Positions 43,158 to 51,258 of a stretch of 64,000 bases of DNA are shown here, piece by piece (within the stretch, counting starts at the first letter, position 1; each line of letters begins with the position of its first letter). Origin of the DNA: JAAUTT01 sp963846585 (lineage in GTDB: Bacteria > Bacteroidota > Bacteroidia > Bacteroidales > JAAUTT01); contig CAWJWO010000019.1 of assembly GCA_963846585.1 (NCBI GenBank), forward strand, positions 186,001-250,000, given 5' to 3'. The translations under genes were made by a program, and so were the position numbers. The notes below the pieces were generated by a model. That model was not told where the DNA came from. It saw only the letters and a program-made list of their open reading frames with translations, and searched no databases.

Positions 43158-43997
43158 ATGATTCTCGACAGAAAACATTTTGACATCAAAAATAAATGTG
43201 CAATTGAAAAATTAATTATCAAGACACCATTAAGACTTGGCTCAGTTTTTCAGGATGAAGCTTGTTTTACTTACCTTATGGAAGGAGAAATGTCTATCAC
43301 TTCCCCAACTGACAACCTATCTATTCAAACAGAGGAAAGTGTTTTACTTCGATGTGGCAACTACTTCTCAAACGCAATTCGAAAACTACCTGCTAAGACG
43401 ACTTGTGAAGTTTTTGCTGTCCATCTATATCCAGACATTTTGAAAGAATTATACAAAAACGAATTTCCAAATTTCATAAAAAGCTATGCTCATAAACCCT
43501 ATATCAGGAAAATAGAAAAACAAGTTGTTATAACCCATTTCATCCAAAGCCTTGATTTTTATTTTGAGAACCCAAACTTGGTTACAGACGATTTGCTTAA
43601 ATTAAAAATCAAAGAACTTATTTTATTGCTTCTTCAAACGGACAAAGCAGAAAATATCATCACTTTATTTTCTCATTTATTTAATCCGAGACAAGCTAAT
43701 TTATTTGAAGTTGTGCAAGCACATTTGTATTCAGCTATTTCGGTAGCCGACTTAGCTAAATTGACAGGACGAAGTTTGTCAGCATTTAAAAGAGATTTTG
43801 AGACGCAATTTAACGACACACCTGCCAATTTCATTAAAGAAAAAAAGATGGAAAAGGCACTTGAATTGTTACAATCAACCGATTTATCTGTTGCCGAAAT
43901 TTGCTACGAAGTGGGCTTTCAGGATACTTCAAATTTTACAAAGGCGTTCAAAAAAAAGTATAATCAATCACCTTCCGAGTATCGTAAGAGTAATTGA
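43158..43997 (+). CDS. AraC-family transcriptional regulator
   Basis: 279 aa. An N-terminal cupin-like domain (FTYLMEGEMSITSPTDNLSI) and a C-terminal double helix-turn-helix (ISVADLAKLTGRSLSAFKRD, LSVAEICYEVGFQDTSNFTK, KKYNQSPSEYRKS). First gene after attC-like site A, 37 bp from it, and followed by an SDR gene in the same cassette, which it may control. Confidence 0.88.
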   Translation: MILDRKHFDIKNKCAIEKLIIKTPLRLGSVFQDEACFTYLMEGEMSITSPTDNLSIQTEESVLLRCGNYFSNAIRKLPAKTTCEVFAVHLYPDILKELYKNEFPNFIKSYAHKPYIRKIEKQVVITHFIQSLDFYFENPNLVTDDLLKLKIKELILLLLQTDKAENIITLFSHLFNPRQANLFEVVQAHLYSAISVADLAKLTGRSLSAFKRDFETQFNDTPANFIKEKKMEKALELLQSTDLSVAEICYEVGFQDTSNFTKAFKKKYNQSPSEYRKSN

Positions 43998-44084
43998 ACC
44001 AATTTTACCTGTATTTGGACTTTGTTGCCAAGTTGGAATTTATTTTAAGTTGCATTTTTGCATTTTAATTTTAAAAAAAATAAA

Positions 44085-44741
44085 ATGAACGAAAGTATAT
44101 TAATAACAGGAGCAAATATTGGGCTTGGGAAAGAGACAGCCCGACAGTTAGCCTTAAAACCTGAAACAAAGAAAATTATTCTTGCCTGTCGAAATAGAGA
44201 CAAAGCAGAAGTTGCAAAAACTGAACTTGAAAATACAACTGGAAAAACAATTTTCGAAATTGTTATCATGGATGTTTCAGATGCAAATTCTGTAAGAAAA
44301 GCGTTAGAAAAAATAAAGGAGCCTATTGATGCAGTAATTTTAAATGCAGGTGGAATGGTTGGGAAAACGGCTGCGAAAATTACGCCATCGGGCATGAATG
44401 ACCTGGCTGCTACGAATATTTTAGGTCATGTGATCTTAGTGGAGGAATTAATTAAACATGACAAGTTAAAAAAAGCAGTACTATATCCAAGTGCGGAAGC
44501 TGTACCGGGAGTAAAGATGCTCGGAATGAAACCGGTTGCCATGAAGACTTCCTCTGTAGATGAGTTTGCTGCTGTTCTTGATGGATCATATTTTGGTAAT
44601 AAATTTGATGTAACGCAAGCATACGGATACGTTAAATATGTAGCAACCATGTGGATGTTATCCATGGCAAGAAAATATCCTAACATCAAATTTATTGTTA
44701 GTGAGCCCCGGGAACACAAAGGGAACTCTGGCACCAGATAA
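44085..44741 (+). CDS. Short-chain dehydrogenase/reductase, N-terminal part (frameshifted)
   Basis: Rossmann fold with ILITGANIGLGKETARQLAL (TGxxxGxG), LACRNRDKAEVAKTEL, VILNAGGMVGKTA (NAG) and a YGYVKYVA segment matching the YxxxK active site; substrate unknown. ATG 44085 is preferred over TTG 44058. The frame is lost at GAGCCCCGGG (CCCC at 44705-44708): dropping one C restores SEPGNTKGTLAPDN and the full gene 44085-45012, about 308 aa. Confidence 0.8.
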   Translation: MNESILITGANIGLGKETARQLALKPETKKIILACRNRDKAEVAKTELENTTGKTIFEIVIMDVSDANSVRKALEKIKEPIDAVILNAGGMVGKTAAKITPSGMNDLAATNILGHVILVEELIKHDKLKKAVLYPSAEAVPGVKMLGMKPVAMKTSSVDEFAAVLDGSYFGNKFDVTQAYGYVKYVATMWMLSMARKYPNIKFIVSEPREHKGNSGTR

Positions 44742-45012
44742 TCTTCCCCCGGCAATGAAATTTATGTTGAAGTATTTGATGATGCCTGTTGTATTCCCAT
44801 TGATAGGAGGAATGGTGCATAAGCTGGAAGTAGGTGCAAAACGCTTTGTAGATGGCATTTCGGATGAGCGATATAAAAGTGGTATTTTTTATGCAAGTAA
44901 AGAGGGTAAGTTATCAGGGGACGTGGTTGACCAGAGCACTTTTTATACTGATTTGAAAAATACTACATTTCAAGATAACGCTGATCAAGCAATTCACCGT
45001 TTTATAAAATAA
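44695..45012 (+). CDS. Short-chain dehydrogenase/reductase, C-terminal part
   Basis: PGNTKGTLAPDNLPPAMKF (the PG motif after strand 6 of SDRs) continuing in the frame reached after the CCCC lesion and ending FQDNADQAIHRFIK 31 bp before attC-like site B. Belongs with 44085-44741. Confidence 0.72.
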   Translation: MLVSPGNTKGTLAPDNLPPAMKFMLKYLMMPVVFPLIGGMVHKLEVGAKRFVDGISDERYKSGIFYASKEGKLSGDVVDQSTFYTDLKNTTFQDNADQAIHRFIK

Positions 45013-45042
45013 ATATTACGAAATACAAGAATACAACGAACC

Positions 45043-45174
45043 GCTAACACGCGCTCATAAGCAATGGCGGGGTTTTTAGCGTATTTTAACTTTCAATCCC
45101 GCATCAGGTTTTGGTGCAGTTTGATAGAGAAGCGCTCCGAAACCCGCCACATGCTCATTGCGCCAAACGTTAGC
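45043..45174. repeat. attC-like imperfect palindrome B
   Basis: GCTAACACGCGCTCATAAGC and AATGGCGGGG pair with CCCGCCACATGCTCATTGCG and CCAAACGTTAGC at the right tip. TAAC at 45045-45048, GTTA at 45169-45172; 132 bp. Internal GGGGTTTTTAGCG also pairs loosely with CGCTCCGAAACCC. Same layout as site A. Confidence 0.58.
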
Positions 45175-45366
45175 AACAAGTGTAAAAAATCGAGCAACTT
45201 GATAGGTACTTGCAAAATTGATATTAAATAGATAATTGATAAGTGGAATTTAGCTCCTTGATAGGTTGGTGCAAATTGGATGAATTTATTTTGTTTTTTC
45301 CTTCCCGCTTTTGCCCTTTGAGGGGCAATTAGGATTAAAGAAATGGCAACCCCAACCCACATTGCA

Positions 45367-45422
45367 GCACATTTGCAAGCCCACACAATCCAACGTTCAA
45401 ACCAAAGGCTTGCAAAAGAGCT
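45367..45422. repeat. 56-bp direct repeat, left copy (before rqlH)
   Basis: GCACATTTGCAAGCCCACAC and CAAACCAAAGGCTT are identical to the copy at 48655-48710; 49 of 56 positions match by eye. It lies 64 bp before the helicase start. The 190 bp between site B and this repeat hold no gene. Confidence 0.65.
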
Positions 45423-45485
45423 GCAATTTTGCAATCGAACCATTTAGCAAATTGATATATTTGAGTTTCATTAAATTTTCGATAA

Positions 45486-47501
45486 ATGACAAGAGAAGAA
45501 GCCGAAATTATTCTACAAAGTAAATTCAAGCTTGGCAAGTTCTATGATGAACAATGGGGAACAATTGAAAAGATTCTTAAAGGTGAACGAGTACTTTTAA
45601 TTGAGAAAACTGGTTTTGGAAAATCACTTTGTTTTCAATTTCCTGCAACTGTTTTTACTGGAACAACAGTAGTTTTTTCGCCTTTGATTGCTTTAATGCG
45701 AGACCAAGTAAAAAAACTTAATGGACTTGGTATTACTGCAAAGTGCATTAATAGTGAGCAGACCCAAGAACAAAATACAGAGATAATTGAAGAAGCAAAA
45801 CAAGGTAAAATTAAAATACTTTATATAGCGCCTGAGAGGCAAGAAAATTCGGAGTGGCTTGAAGCAACCCAACAAATGAAGCTTTCAATGGTAGTAGTTG
45901 ACGAGGCTCATTGTATTTCTGTCTGGGGTCATGATTTTCGACCAGCTTTTCGACGCATTATTAATCTTGTAAAGTTACTGCCTGCTGGTTTGCCAGTACT
46001 TGCGACTACAGCGACAGCAACAAAAAAAGTTGAAATAGACATTGCTACTCAAATTGGTAACAATATCACAACGATAAGAGGAAATTTAATGCGAGATAAT
46101 TTTAAACTATTTGTGGTAAATGTATCTTCCGAAGATGAAAAGTTAATTTGGTTAGGGCAAAATCTAGAAGAATTACCAGGCTCAGGTGTTTTATATACTG
46201 GGACACGTGTAGATACTGAGATTTATTCGAAATGGTTTGAATATTTAAAGATTTCATCTTCTGGTTATAACGCTGGACTTGATGCTGATTCAAGAATAGC
46301 AATTGAAGAGGGCTTGATGAATAACAAATGGAAATGCGTAATTTCGACTAACGCATTAGGTATGGGTATTGATAAACCCGATATTCGATTTATCATTCAT
46401 ACTCAAATTCCACAGTCCCCAATCCATTATTATCAGGAAATAGGTAGAGCTGGCAGAGATGGACAAACTTCATATATAATTCTCTTTTATAATCCGGATG
46501 ATAAAAAATTACCCGAATCTTTTATTGAGGGTGGCAGACCAGCAATAAAAAAATATGAAAAGGTGATTTCTGTTATAAAAACCGAATTGCTTGGAGAAAA
46601 GGAGTTAATGAAAAGAACAAATTTAAAACAAACACAAGTTAGAGTTATAAAAGCTGACCTTATTGAACAAGGCATTATTAGAGAAGTGGTATTTGGGAAA
46701 AGCAAAAAATTGGAATATATTCCCAATGCTCCACAACTTAATGCTCAAGCATTTGAAGAGCTCAGAAACAGTAAGCTAAGTGATTTGGACAACATGATTA
46801 AATATGTTGAGACTACCCAATCAAGAATGAAATTTCTTTGTGATTTTTTAGGAGATAAATCTGATATTGACTTCAAAAATTGTGATAATACTGGTCTTAA
46901 AAAGATTGGGATTAACTCAACTCCTGAATGGATAACTAAACTTACCGAATTTAGAGAAGATTATTTTCCTGAGTTGGTAGTTGAAGCTCAACATTCTAAT
47001 ATTGTTAATGGCGTTGCGGCCTCATATTATGGCGTTTCTAATGTAGGAGCAGCAATCCATCGTTGCAAATACGAAAACGGAGGTGATTACCCTGATTTTC
47101 TGCTTAAACTATCCCTCAAGGCATTTCGAAAAAAGTTTAATCAGGAGAAATTCGATATGATTGTATATGTTCCACCAACTAAATCAGGTGATTTAGTTAA
47201 AAACTTTGCTGAAAAGCTTTCTCAGGTTTTGAAATTCCCAATTTCTCATGATTTAGTAAAACAACGTTCAACACAAGAGCAAAAGGTCTTTGAAAATGGA
47301 TATTTAAAAGCATATAATGTTAAGGATGCTTTTACTTTTAAAAACCCATTGGACATAAAAGGCAAATCTATTCTGCTTGTTGACGATATTTTTGATAGTG
47401 GGGCAACCATTAAGGAACTAGGCAAATTTTTTAGTAATTTAGGAGCCATAAAAATTGCTCCGCTTGTAATAGCGAGAACTGTTGGAGGAGACATAGTATG
47501 A
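45486..47501 (+). CDS. rqlH: RecQ-like helicase fused to a phosphoribosyltransferase domain (RqlH/PsyrT-type)
   Basis: 671 aa. Walker A KTGFGKS at residues 41-47, Walker B box DEAHCIS near 138, motif VI GRAGRDGQ near 320, winged-helix-like region near 370-420, then a C-terminal PRTase domain with YVPPTKSGDLV and the PRPP loop LLVDDIFDSGAT near 631-642. This RecQ-PRTase fusion followed by a DprA-like gene is the layout of RqlHI in E. coli and of the PsyrTA toxin-antitoxin system, linked to plasmid instability and phage defence; the helicase is the toxic part and the partner restrains it. Overlaps the next gene by 4 bp. Bounded by attC-like sites B and C. Confidence 0.85.
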   Translation: MTREEAEIILQSKFKLGKFYDEQWGTIEKILKGERVLLIEKTGFGKSLCFQFPATVFTGTTVVFSPLIALMRDQVKKLNGLGITAKCINSEQTQEQNTEIIEEAKQGKIKILYIAPERQENSEWLEATQQMKLSMVVVDEAHCISVWGHDFRPAFRRIINLVKLLPAGLPVLATTATATKKVEIDIATQIGNNITTIRGNLMRDNFKLFVVNVSSEDEKLIWLGQNLEELPGSGVLYTGTRVDTEIYSKWFEYLKISSSGYNAGLDADSRIAIEEGLMNNKWKCVISTNALGMGIDKPDIRFIIHTQIPQSPIHYYQEIGRAGRDGQTSYIILFYNPDDKKLPESFIEGGRPAIKKYEKVISVIKTELLGEKELMKRTNLKQTQVRVIKADLIEQGIIREVVFGKSKKLEYIPNAPQLNAQAFEELRNSKLSDLDNMIKYVETTQSRMKFLCDFLGDKSDIDFKNCDNTGLKKIGINSTPEWITKLTEFREDYFPELVVEAQHSNIVNGVAASYYGVSNVGAAIHRCKYENGGDYPDFLLKLSLKAFRKKFNQEKFDMIVYVPPTKSGDLVKNFAEKLSQVLKFPISHDLVKQRSTQEQKVFENGYLKAYNVKDAFTFKNPLDIKGKSILLVDDIFDSGATIKELGKFFSNLGAIKIAPLVIARTVGGDIV

Positions 47502-48634
47502 TAAAAGATGCAGCATATTGGATAGCTTTGGCTCATATGCCTAGATGGGGTTATTTAAAAATTAATAACCTAATAATTAAATTTTATCACGAAAATCAGA
47601 TTTCTATAGAGGAATTCTTCAATTTATCGGAAAATGATTTGAAGAATAATTATGCATTAGAGTCCAAAGAGATTTCGGATATTCTCAAAGCAAAATCTGA
47701 ATTAGCTAATAATGCATTTTTAGCTGAATCTTTGTATAGTCAAGGTTACGAACTAATTCCAATAATTTCTTCTGATTATTCAAAGACCTTAAAAAGTAAT
47801 TTGAAAGCAGCTCATGCACCTGCATTACTGTATATTAAAGGCAACAAAAAAATTATGCAAGAAAAATCTCTTGCGGTTGTTGGGTCTAGAGATGCTTCCG
47901 AAATTTCTTTAAAGTTTACGGATAATATTGCAAAATTAGCAAGTAAAGAATATAAAGTTGTTGTAAGTGGTTTTGCCAAAGGAGTTGATAAACAGGCATT
48001 GGATTCTGCAATTAATTACAAGGGTCAAAGCATAATTGTTTTGCCACAAGGCATAATGACATTTAATTCAGGATTTAAAACATATTATAAACAAATAGTC
48101 GATGGGGATGTATTAGTTTTAAGTACATTTTTCCCAAAAGCACCTTGGAAGGCAGAGTTGGCAATGGCTCGCAACCCAATTATATATGGACTTGCAGATG
48201 AGATTTATGTTGCTGAATCTTCTGAAAAAGGAGGAACATGGTCTGGCGTTATTGATGGTTTGAGAAAAGGTCGAGTTATATATATTCGAAAACCTCAATT
48301 AAACGAAAATAACTCTAACAATATATTAATTTCAAAAGGGGCTGTACCTGTTGATTTTGAAGGTTTGAAAATTGAAAAGCAGTATTCTGACATTAATGTG
48401 GAACAAACTAATTCTGTTTCTGAACCCGAAAATCAAACAGAAGACCGAATTATTACATTGCTAAAACATGGTGAGTATTCTGCTAAAGAAATAATAGATA
48501 GACTTCAACTGAAATGGACTGAGCATCAATTAAGAAACTATTTAAAAACTCAGAAAGAGATTGAGAGCATTAAAAAGAAAACATTGAAATATCGTTTAAA
48601 ACAATTGGCCAATATACAGGGTACTCTTTTTTAA
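47498..48634 (+). CDS. rqlI: DprA-like partner protein (RqlI/PsyrA-type)
   Basis: 378 aa. A Rossmann-type DprA domain: AVVGSRDAS near residue 126, VVSGFAKGVDKQALDSAI near 155, IVLPQGI; N-terminal helical part (WIALAHMPRWGYLKINNLI) as in DprA, and a C-terminal winged helix (LLKHGEYSAKEIIDRLQLKW). By family knowledge RqlI/PsyrA counters the toxicity of the helicase. ATGA overlap with rqlH makes stoichiometric translation likely. Housekeeping DprA is less likely because of the partner and the mobile setting. Confidence 0.85.
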   Translation: MIKDAAYWIALAHMPRWGYLKINNLIIKFYHENQISIEEFFNLSENDLKNNYALESKEISDILKAKSELANNAFLAESLYSQGYELIPIISSDYSKTLKSNLKAAHAPALLYIKGNKKIMQEKSLAVVGSRDASEISLKFTDNIAKLASKEYKVVVSGFAKGVDKQALDSAINYKGQSIIVLPQGIMTFNSGFKTYYKQIVDGDVLVLSTFFPKAPWKAELAMARNPIIYGLADEIYVAESSEKGGTWSGVIDGLRKGRVIYIRKPQLNENNSNNILISKGAVPVDFEGLKIEKQYSDINVEQTNSVSEPENQTEDRIITLLKHGEYSAKEIIDRLQLKWTEHQLRNYLKTQKEIESIKKKTLKYRLKQLANIQGTLF

Positions 48635-48654
48635 GAACCACCGCACAGTCGTAA

Positions 48655-48710
48655 GCACATTTGCAAGCCCACACGAGCAAACGCACAAACCAAAGGCTTA
48701 CAAAGGAGCT
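48655..48710. repeat. 56-bp direct repeat, right copy (after rqlI)
   Basis: Starts 21 bp after the rqlI stop; matches 45367-45422 at about 49 of 56 positions in the same orientation. The pair brackets exactly the two-gene rqlHI unit. Just beyond, AAAAAACAAAATAAATT is the inverse of AATTTATTTTGTTTTTT at 45281-45297. Confidence 0.65.
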
Positions 48711-48860
48711 TCCGCCTTTACAACGCACCTTGGCAAAGCCATTTTGGCCAACGCAAAAAACAAAATAAATTTGTGCTTCGTGGATATAGTAGTGCAAAAT
48801 GACAAGATAATCGAGGACTAAATATATGATAATTAATTATATAAAACAAAAACACCTGTT

Positions 48861-48990
48861 GCTAACACAGGCTCATACGCCATAAGGGTTTCAGTGGTGT
48901 GCCAAGTGCATCGCCCGCAGGCAAGTTTAGTATCGGGTGATAAGGACGTAGTTACGCAATCCCTTACGGCGCATAGCTGTAACCGTTGGC
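48861..48990. repeat. attC-like imperfect palindrome C
   Basis: GCTAACACAGGCTCATACGC and CATAAGGGTTT pair with ATCCCTTACGGCGCATAGCT and GTAACCGTTGGC; 130 bp. The right tip is GTTGG instead of GTTAG. Inner sequences GCATCGCCCGCAGGC differ from A and B, as expected for cassette-specific centres. Confidence 0.55.
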
Positions 48991-49025
48991 TGTAATGTTA
49001 AAAAAATGAGCAAGTTGACAGATTT

Positions 49026-49664
49026 ATGAGAAAATTATTATTTTTAGCTTTGGTTGGATTGATTCAACTATCTGGGTTTTCCCAACCTGATTATAAATCG
49101 ATTAAGATTTCAAATAATATTGAACTGATTAAGATTTCAGATAATGCATTTATACACGTTTCTTATTTTGAAACGCAAAATTATGGACGGGTTGGTGCAA
49201 ATGGTTTGATTTTCATTAATGGAAATAAAGCCTTTCTTTTTGATTCACCTTGGAATGATTCCTTAACTAAGGATTTGGTTACATGGATGATTGATTCAAT
49301 GAAAATAGAGATTGTTGGTTTTATTCCAAATCATTGGCATGATGACTGTATGGGAGGATTGGGATATTTACAAAGTCAAAAAATTGAATCTTATGCGAAT
49401 CAAATGACCATTGACATTGCTAAGACTAAAAACTTACCTATTCCCGATCATGGATTTAAGGATTCGTTACAATTACATCTTGGCGATAAATTGATTAAAT
49501 GTTATTACTTTGGAGCAGCTCATTCATTGGATAACATTGTTATTTGGATTCCGTCTGAACAGATTTTGTTTGCGGGTTGTATGATTAAAAGTGGTAATTC
49601 AAGGGACTTAGGAAATAGACCCAGTAGTAGCGTAGCTGTCATCAACTGCAAGGTAAATATATAA
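49026..49664 (+). CDS. Subclass B1 metallo-beta-lactamase, C-terminally truncated
   Basis: 212 aa with signal peptide (LFLALVGLIQLSGFS). Zinc ligands: HWHDDC near residue 103 (HxHxD), His in FGAAHSLDN, Cys in FAGCMIKSG near 184. B1 enzymes continue for about 40 residues with the last His in a PGHG-type motif; here homology ends at RDLGN (49616), where a terminal-repeat element begins, and the last 16 residues come from that element. The second zinc site is incomplete, so carbapenem hydrolysis is doubtful. 36 bp after attC-like site C. Confidence 0.8.
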   Translation: MRKLLFLALVGLIQLSGFSQPDYKSIKISNNIELIKISDNAFIHVSYFETQNYGRVGANGLIFINGNKAFLFDSPWNDSLTKDLVTWMIDSMKIEIVGFIPNHWHDDCMGGLGYLQSQKIESYANQMTIDIAKTKNLPIPDHGFKDSLQLHLGDKLIKCYYFGAAHSLDNIVIWIPSEQILFAGCMIKSGNSRDLGNRPSSSVAVINCKVNI

Positions 49665-49869
49665 TAGCCAGTATATTAATGCAATGTAATGATTATTAAT
49701 TAAATCTTAAAATTAATATATAATTATGTATAACTAATTATTATACAAATACTTGTATTTAATTCACTTGATTACTTAAAAAATTACACTAAATTTTTGT
49801 ATCTGTCACTATAAAAGAAAGTTACAATTGCAGATTGCAGTACAAGACAGCTACACTAATACTGGGCCT
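49617..49869. mobile_element. 253-bp terminal-inverted-repeat element (MITE-like) in the beta-lactamase gene
   Basis: AGACCCAGTAGTAGCG and TAGCTGTC (49617-49640) pair with GACAGCTACACTAATACTGG and GCCT (49846-49869): 21 of 24 positions match. No open frame inside, very AT-rich. The missing beta-lactamase end is not found on the far side. It marks the right border of the island. Confidence 0.55.
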
Positions 49870-49910
49870 ATCTGTAAATAATAAATTATATAATTTAAAA
49901 GTTTAAATTT

Positions 49911-51089
49911 TTAGTGGTTTGAATTCCGCATTTCATCGAAATAAGGAGTTTTTTTATCTTCAACACATTTTACTGCATACAGATAAAGAGCTGCACTCCA
50001 GGTTTGCCAGTCCTGTCCCATAGGTTTTCCGTCCTGAGCTTTTATCCACTCGTTAAATCCGAAACTGACGTTCTGCGTTGCGGAGATTTTTACGCATTGG
50101 GTCAGTACAACTAATTTTTCCCTTGCGAGGGTATATTTACCTGCAGCTACCAGGGCAGCCACATAAAATCCGCAAATAAACGGCCATATCCCTCCATTAT
50201 GGTAATCACCCGGATTGTTATATATTTTGTATCGCGGCAACCAGTCTGGGTCCTGAGGTTTAATAAAGGGAAAGAAATTAGGAGGCAGATCCACGGCCAA
50301 TTCGCCACTTGTTCTCATGCCGGCACATTCATCTTCAATCCACGAAACCATTTCACGGGCACGCGAGGCAGATGCTAATCCTGAAATAATTGCAAGGCTG
50401 TTGCCAAGAAGGTCGAATCGTTCACTGCTGTCAATTTTAAATGACCATAATGCATAATATGGTTTATGCTTTACTACCAAACCTTCGTGTACATGACGGT
50501 GTATAATTCCACCGGTAATGGTAAAGCGGCTCATATCCTGGCGAATAAGGTCGGCCCGTTCGTTCAGGCCCAACATTCTAAGATAGCTAAATACAAGGGT
50601 ATTAACATACAGTCCGTAACCCGGCACATATTGTTCATCCCTCCAATCTGTAGTTGGTTGCTGAGCTACCAGGTACCTGTCAGAGGGGCTCTGGTACTCC
50701 ATCCATGTAAGGGCTTTATCTACCGCTTTCTTCAGGAAATTGGCTTCTCCCGTTACTTTCCTGAAAATAGCTGTACCCAGCAAAAACAATGGCGTTGTAT
50801 CACTTGATCCACGGTCCTCCTTATCATGTACCAGTGAGGGAATATGTCCCCTTGCAGTTTGATGTAAAGCAAGAGTTTCCAATACATTTCGAATGCTATC
50901 CAATAACTTCCCGTTCCCTGAAACAGCAATTCCCAATATTGAAAACATCAGGTCCCTTGTATATGGTTCGGGGTATCCCCAACCCGCAGTTCGCGGAAGT
51001 CCGTGGAATGGCCCGTGAGAATTATGCAACAGCACTTCAAGGGCTGCAGATTTTGCTTCATCGAATTCATTAATATTGTCAGTAATCAT
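49911..51089 (-). CDS. GH100-like glycoside hydrolase (alkaline/neutral invertase fold)
   Basis: About 392 aa from ATG 51089; an open frame upstream to 51230 merely translates the repeat array and is rejected. HGPFHGLPRTAGWGYPEPYT and TRDLMFSILGIAVSGN, GHIPSLVHDKEDRGSSDTTP, NNPGDYHNGGIWPFICGFYV and MGQDWQTWSAALYLYAV match the (alpha/alpha)6-barrel of GH100 invertase-like/amylo-glucosidase-like proteins. Acidic residues in YTRD and SSD are candidates for catalysis. Clustered with GT4 and a glucan phosphorylase, so an alpha-glucan or sucrose-type substrate is likely. Cytoplasmic (no signal). Confidence 0.75.
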   Translation of the reverse strand: MITDNINEFDEAKSAALEVLLHNSHGPFHGLPRTAGWGYPEPYTRDLMFSILGIAVSGNGKLLDSIRNVLETLALHQTARGHIPSLVHDKEDRGSSDTTPLFLLGTAIFRKVTGEANFLKKAVDKALTWMEYQSPSDRYLVAQQPTTDWRDEQYVPGYGLYVNTLVFSYLRMLGLNERADLIRQDMSRFTITGGIIHRHVHEGLVVKHKPYYALWSFKIDSSERFDLLGNSLAIISGLASASRAREMVSWIEDECAGMRTSGELAVDLPPNFFPFIKPQDPDWLPRYKIYNNPGDYHNGGIWPFICGFYVAALVAAGKYTLAREKLVVLTQCVKISATQNVSFGFNEWIKAQDGKPMGQDWQTWSAALYLYAVKCVEDKKTPYFDEMRNSNH

Positions 51090-51104
51090 ACTAATTAGTA
51101 TTAA

Positions 51105-51258
51105 ATATAGCAGGAGAGCAGGAGAGTAGGAGATTAGGAAAGTAGGAAGGTAAGGAAGTAGGTAATTTATACAGTATTTCCTAACAACCAACAACCAACA
51201 ACCAACAACCAAACAACTAACAACTAACAACTAACAACCAGTAACTAAGCACTAAGCA
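51105..51258. repeat. Intergenic array region (AGCAGGAG, CAACCAA/CAACTAA, CTAAGCA words)
   Basis: GGAGAGCAGGAGAGTAGGAG, then ACAACCAACAACCAACAACC and CAACTAACAACTAACAACT, then AACTAAGCACTAAGCACT up to the GT4 stop. First backbone-type array after the island gap that starts at 33 kb. Confidence 0.78.

Noticed and set aside
47498..48634. Housekeeping competence protein DprA
   Set aside because: The 4-bp overlap with a RecQ-PRTase helicase and the cassette setting fit the RqlI/PsyrA partner better; competence genes are absent.
51090..51230. N-terminal membrane extension of the GH100-like protein
   Set aside because: These codons are only the reading of the CAACCAA/GGAGAGT arrays; the family N-terminus begins at ATG 51089.
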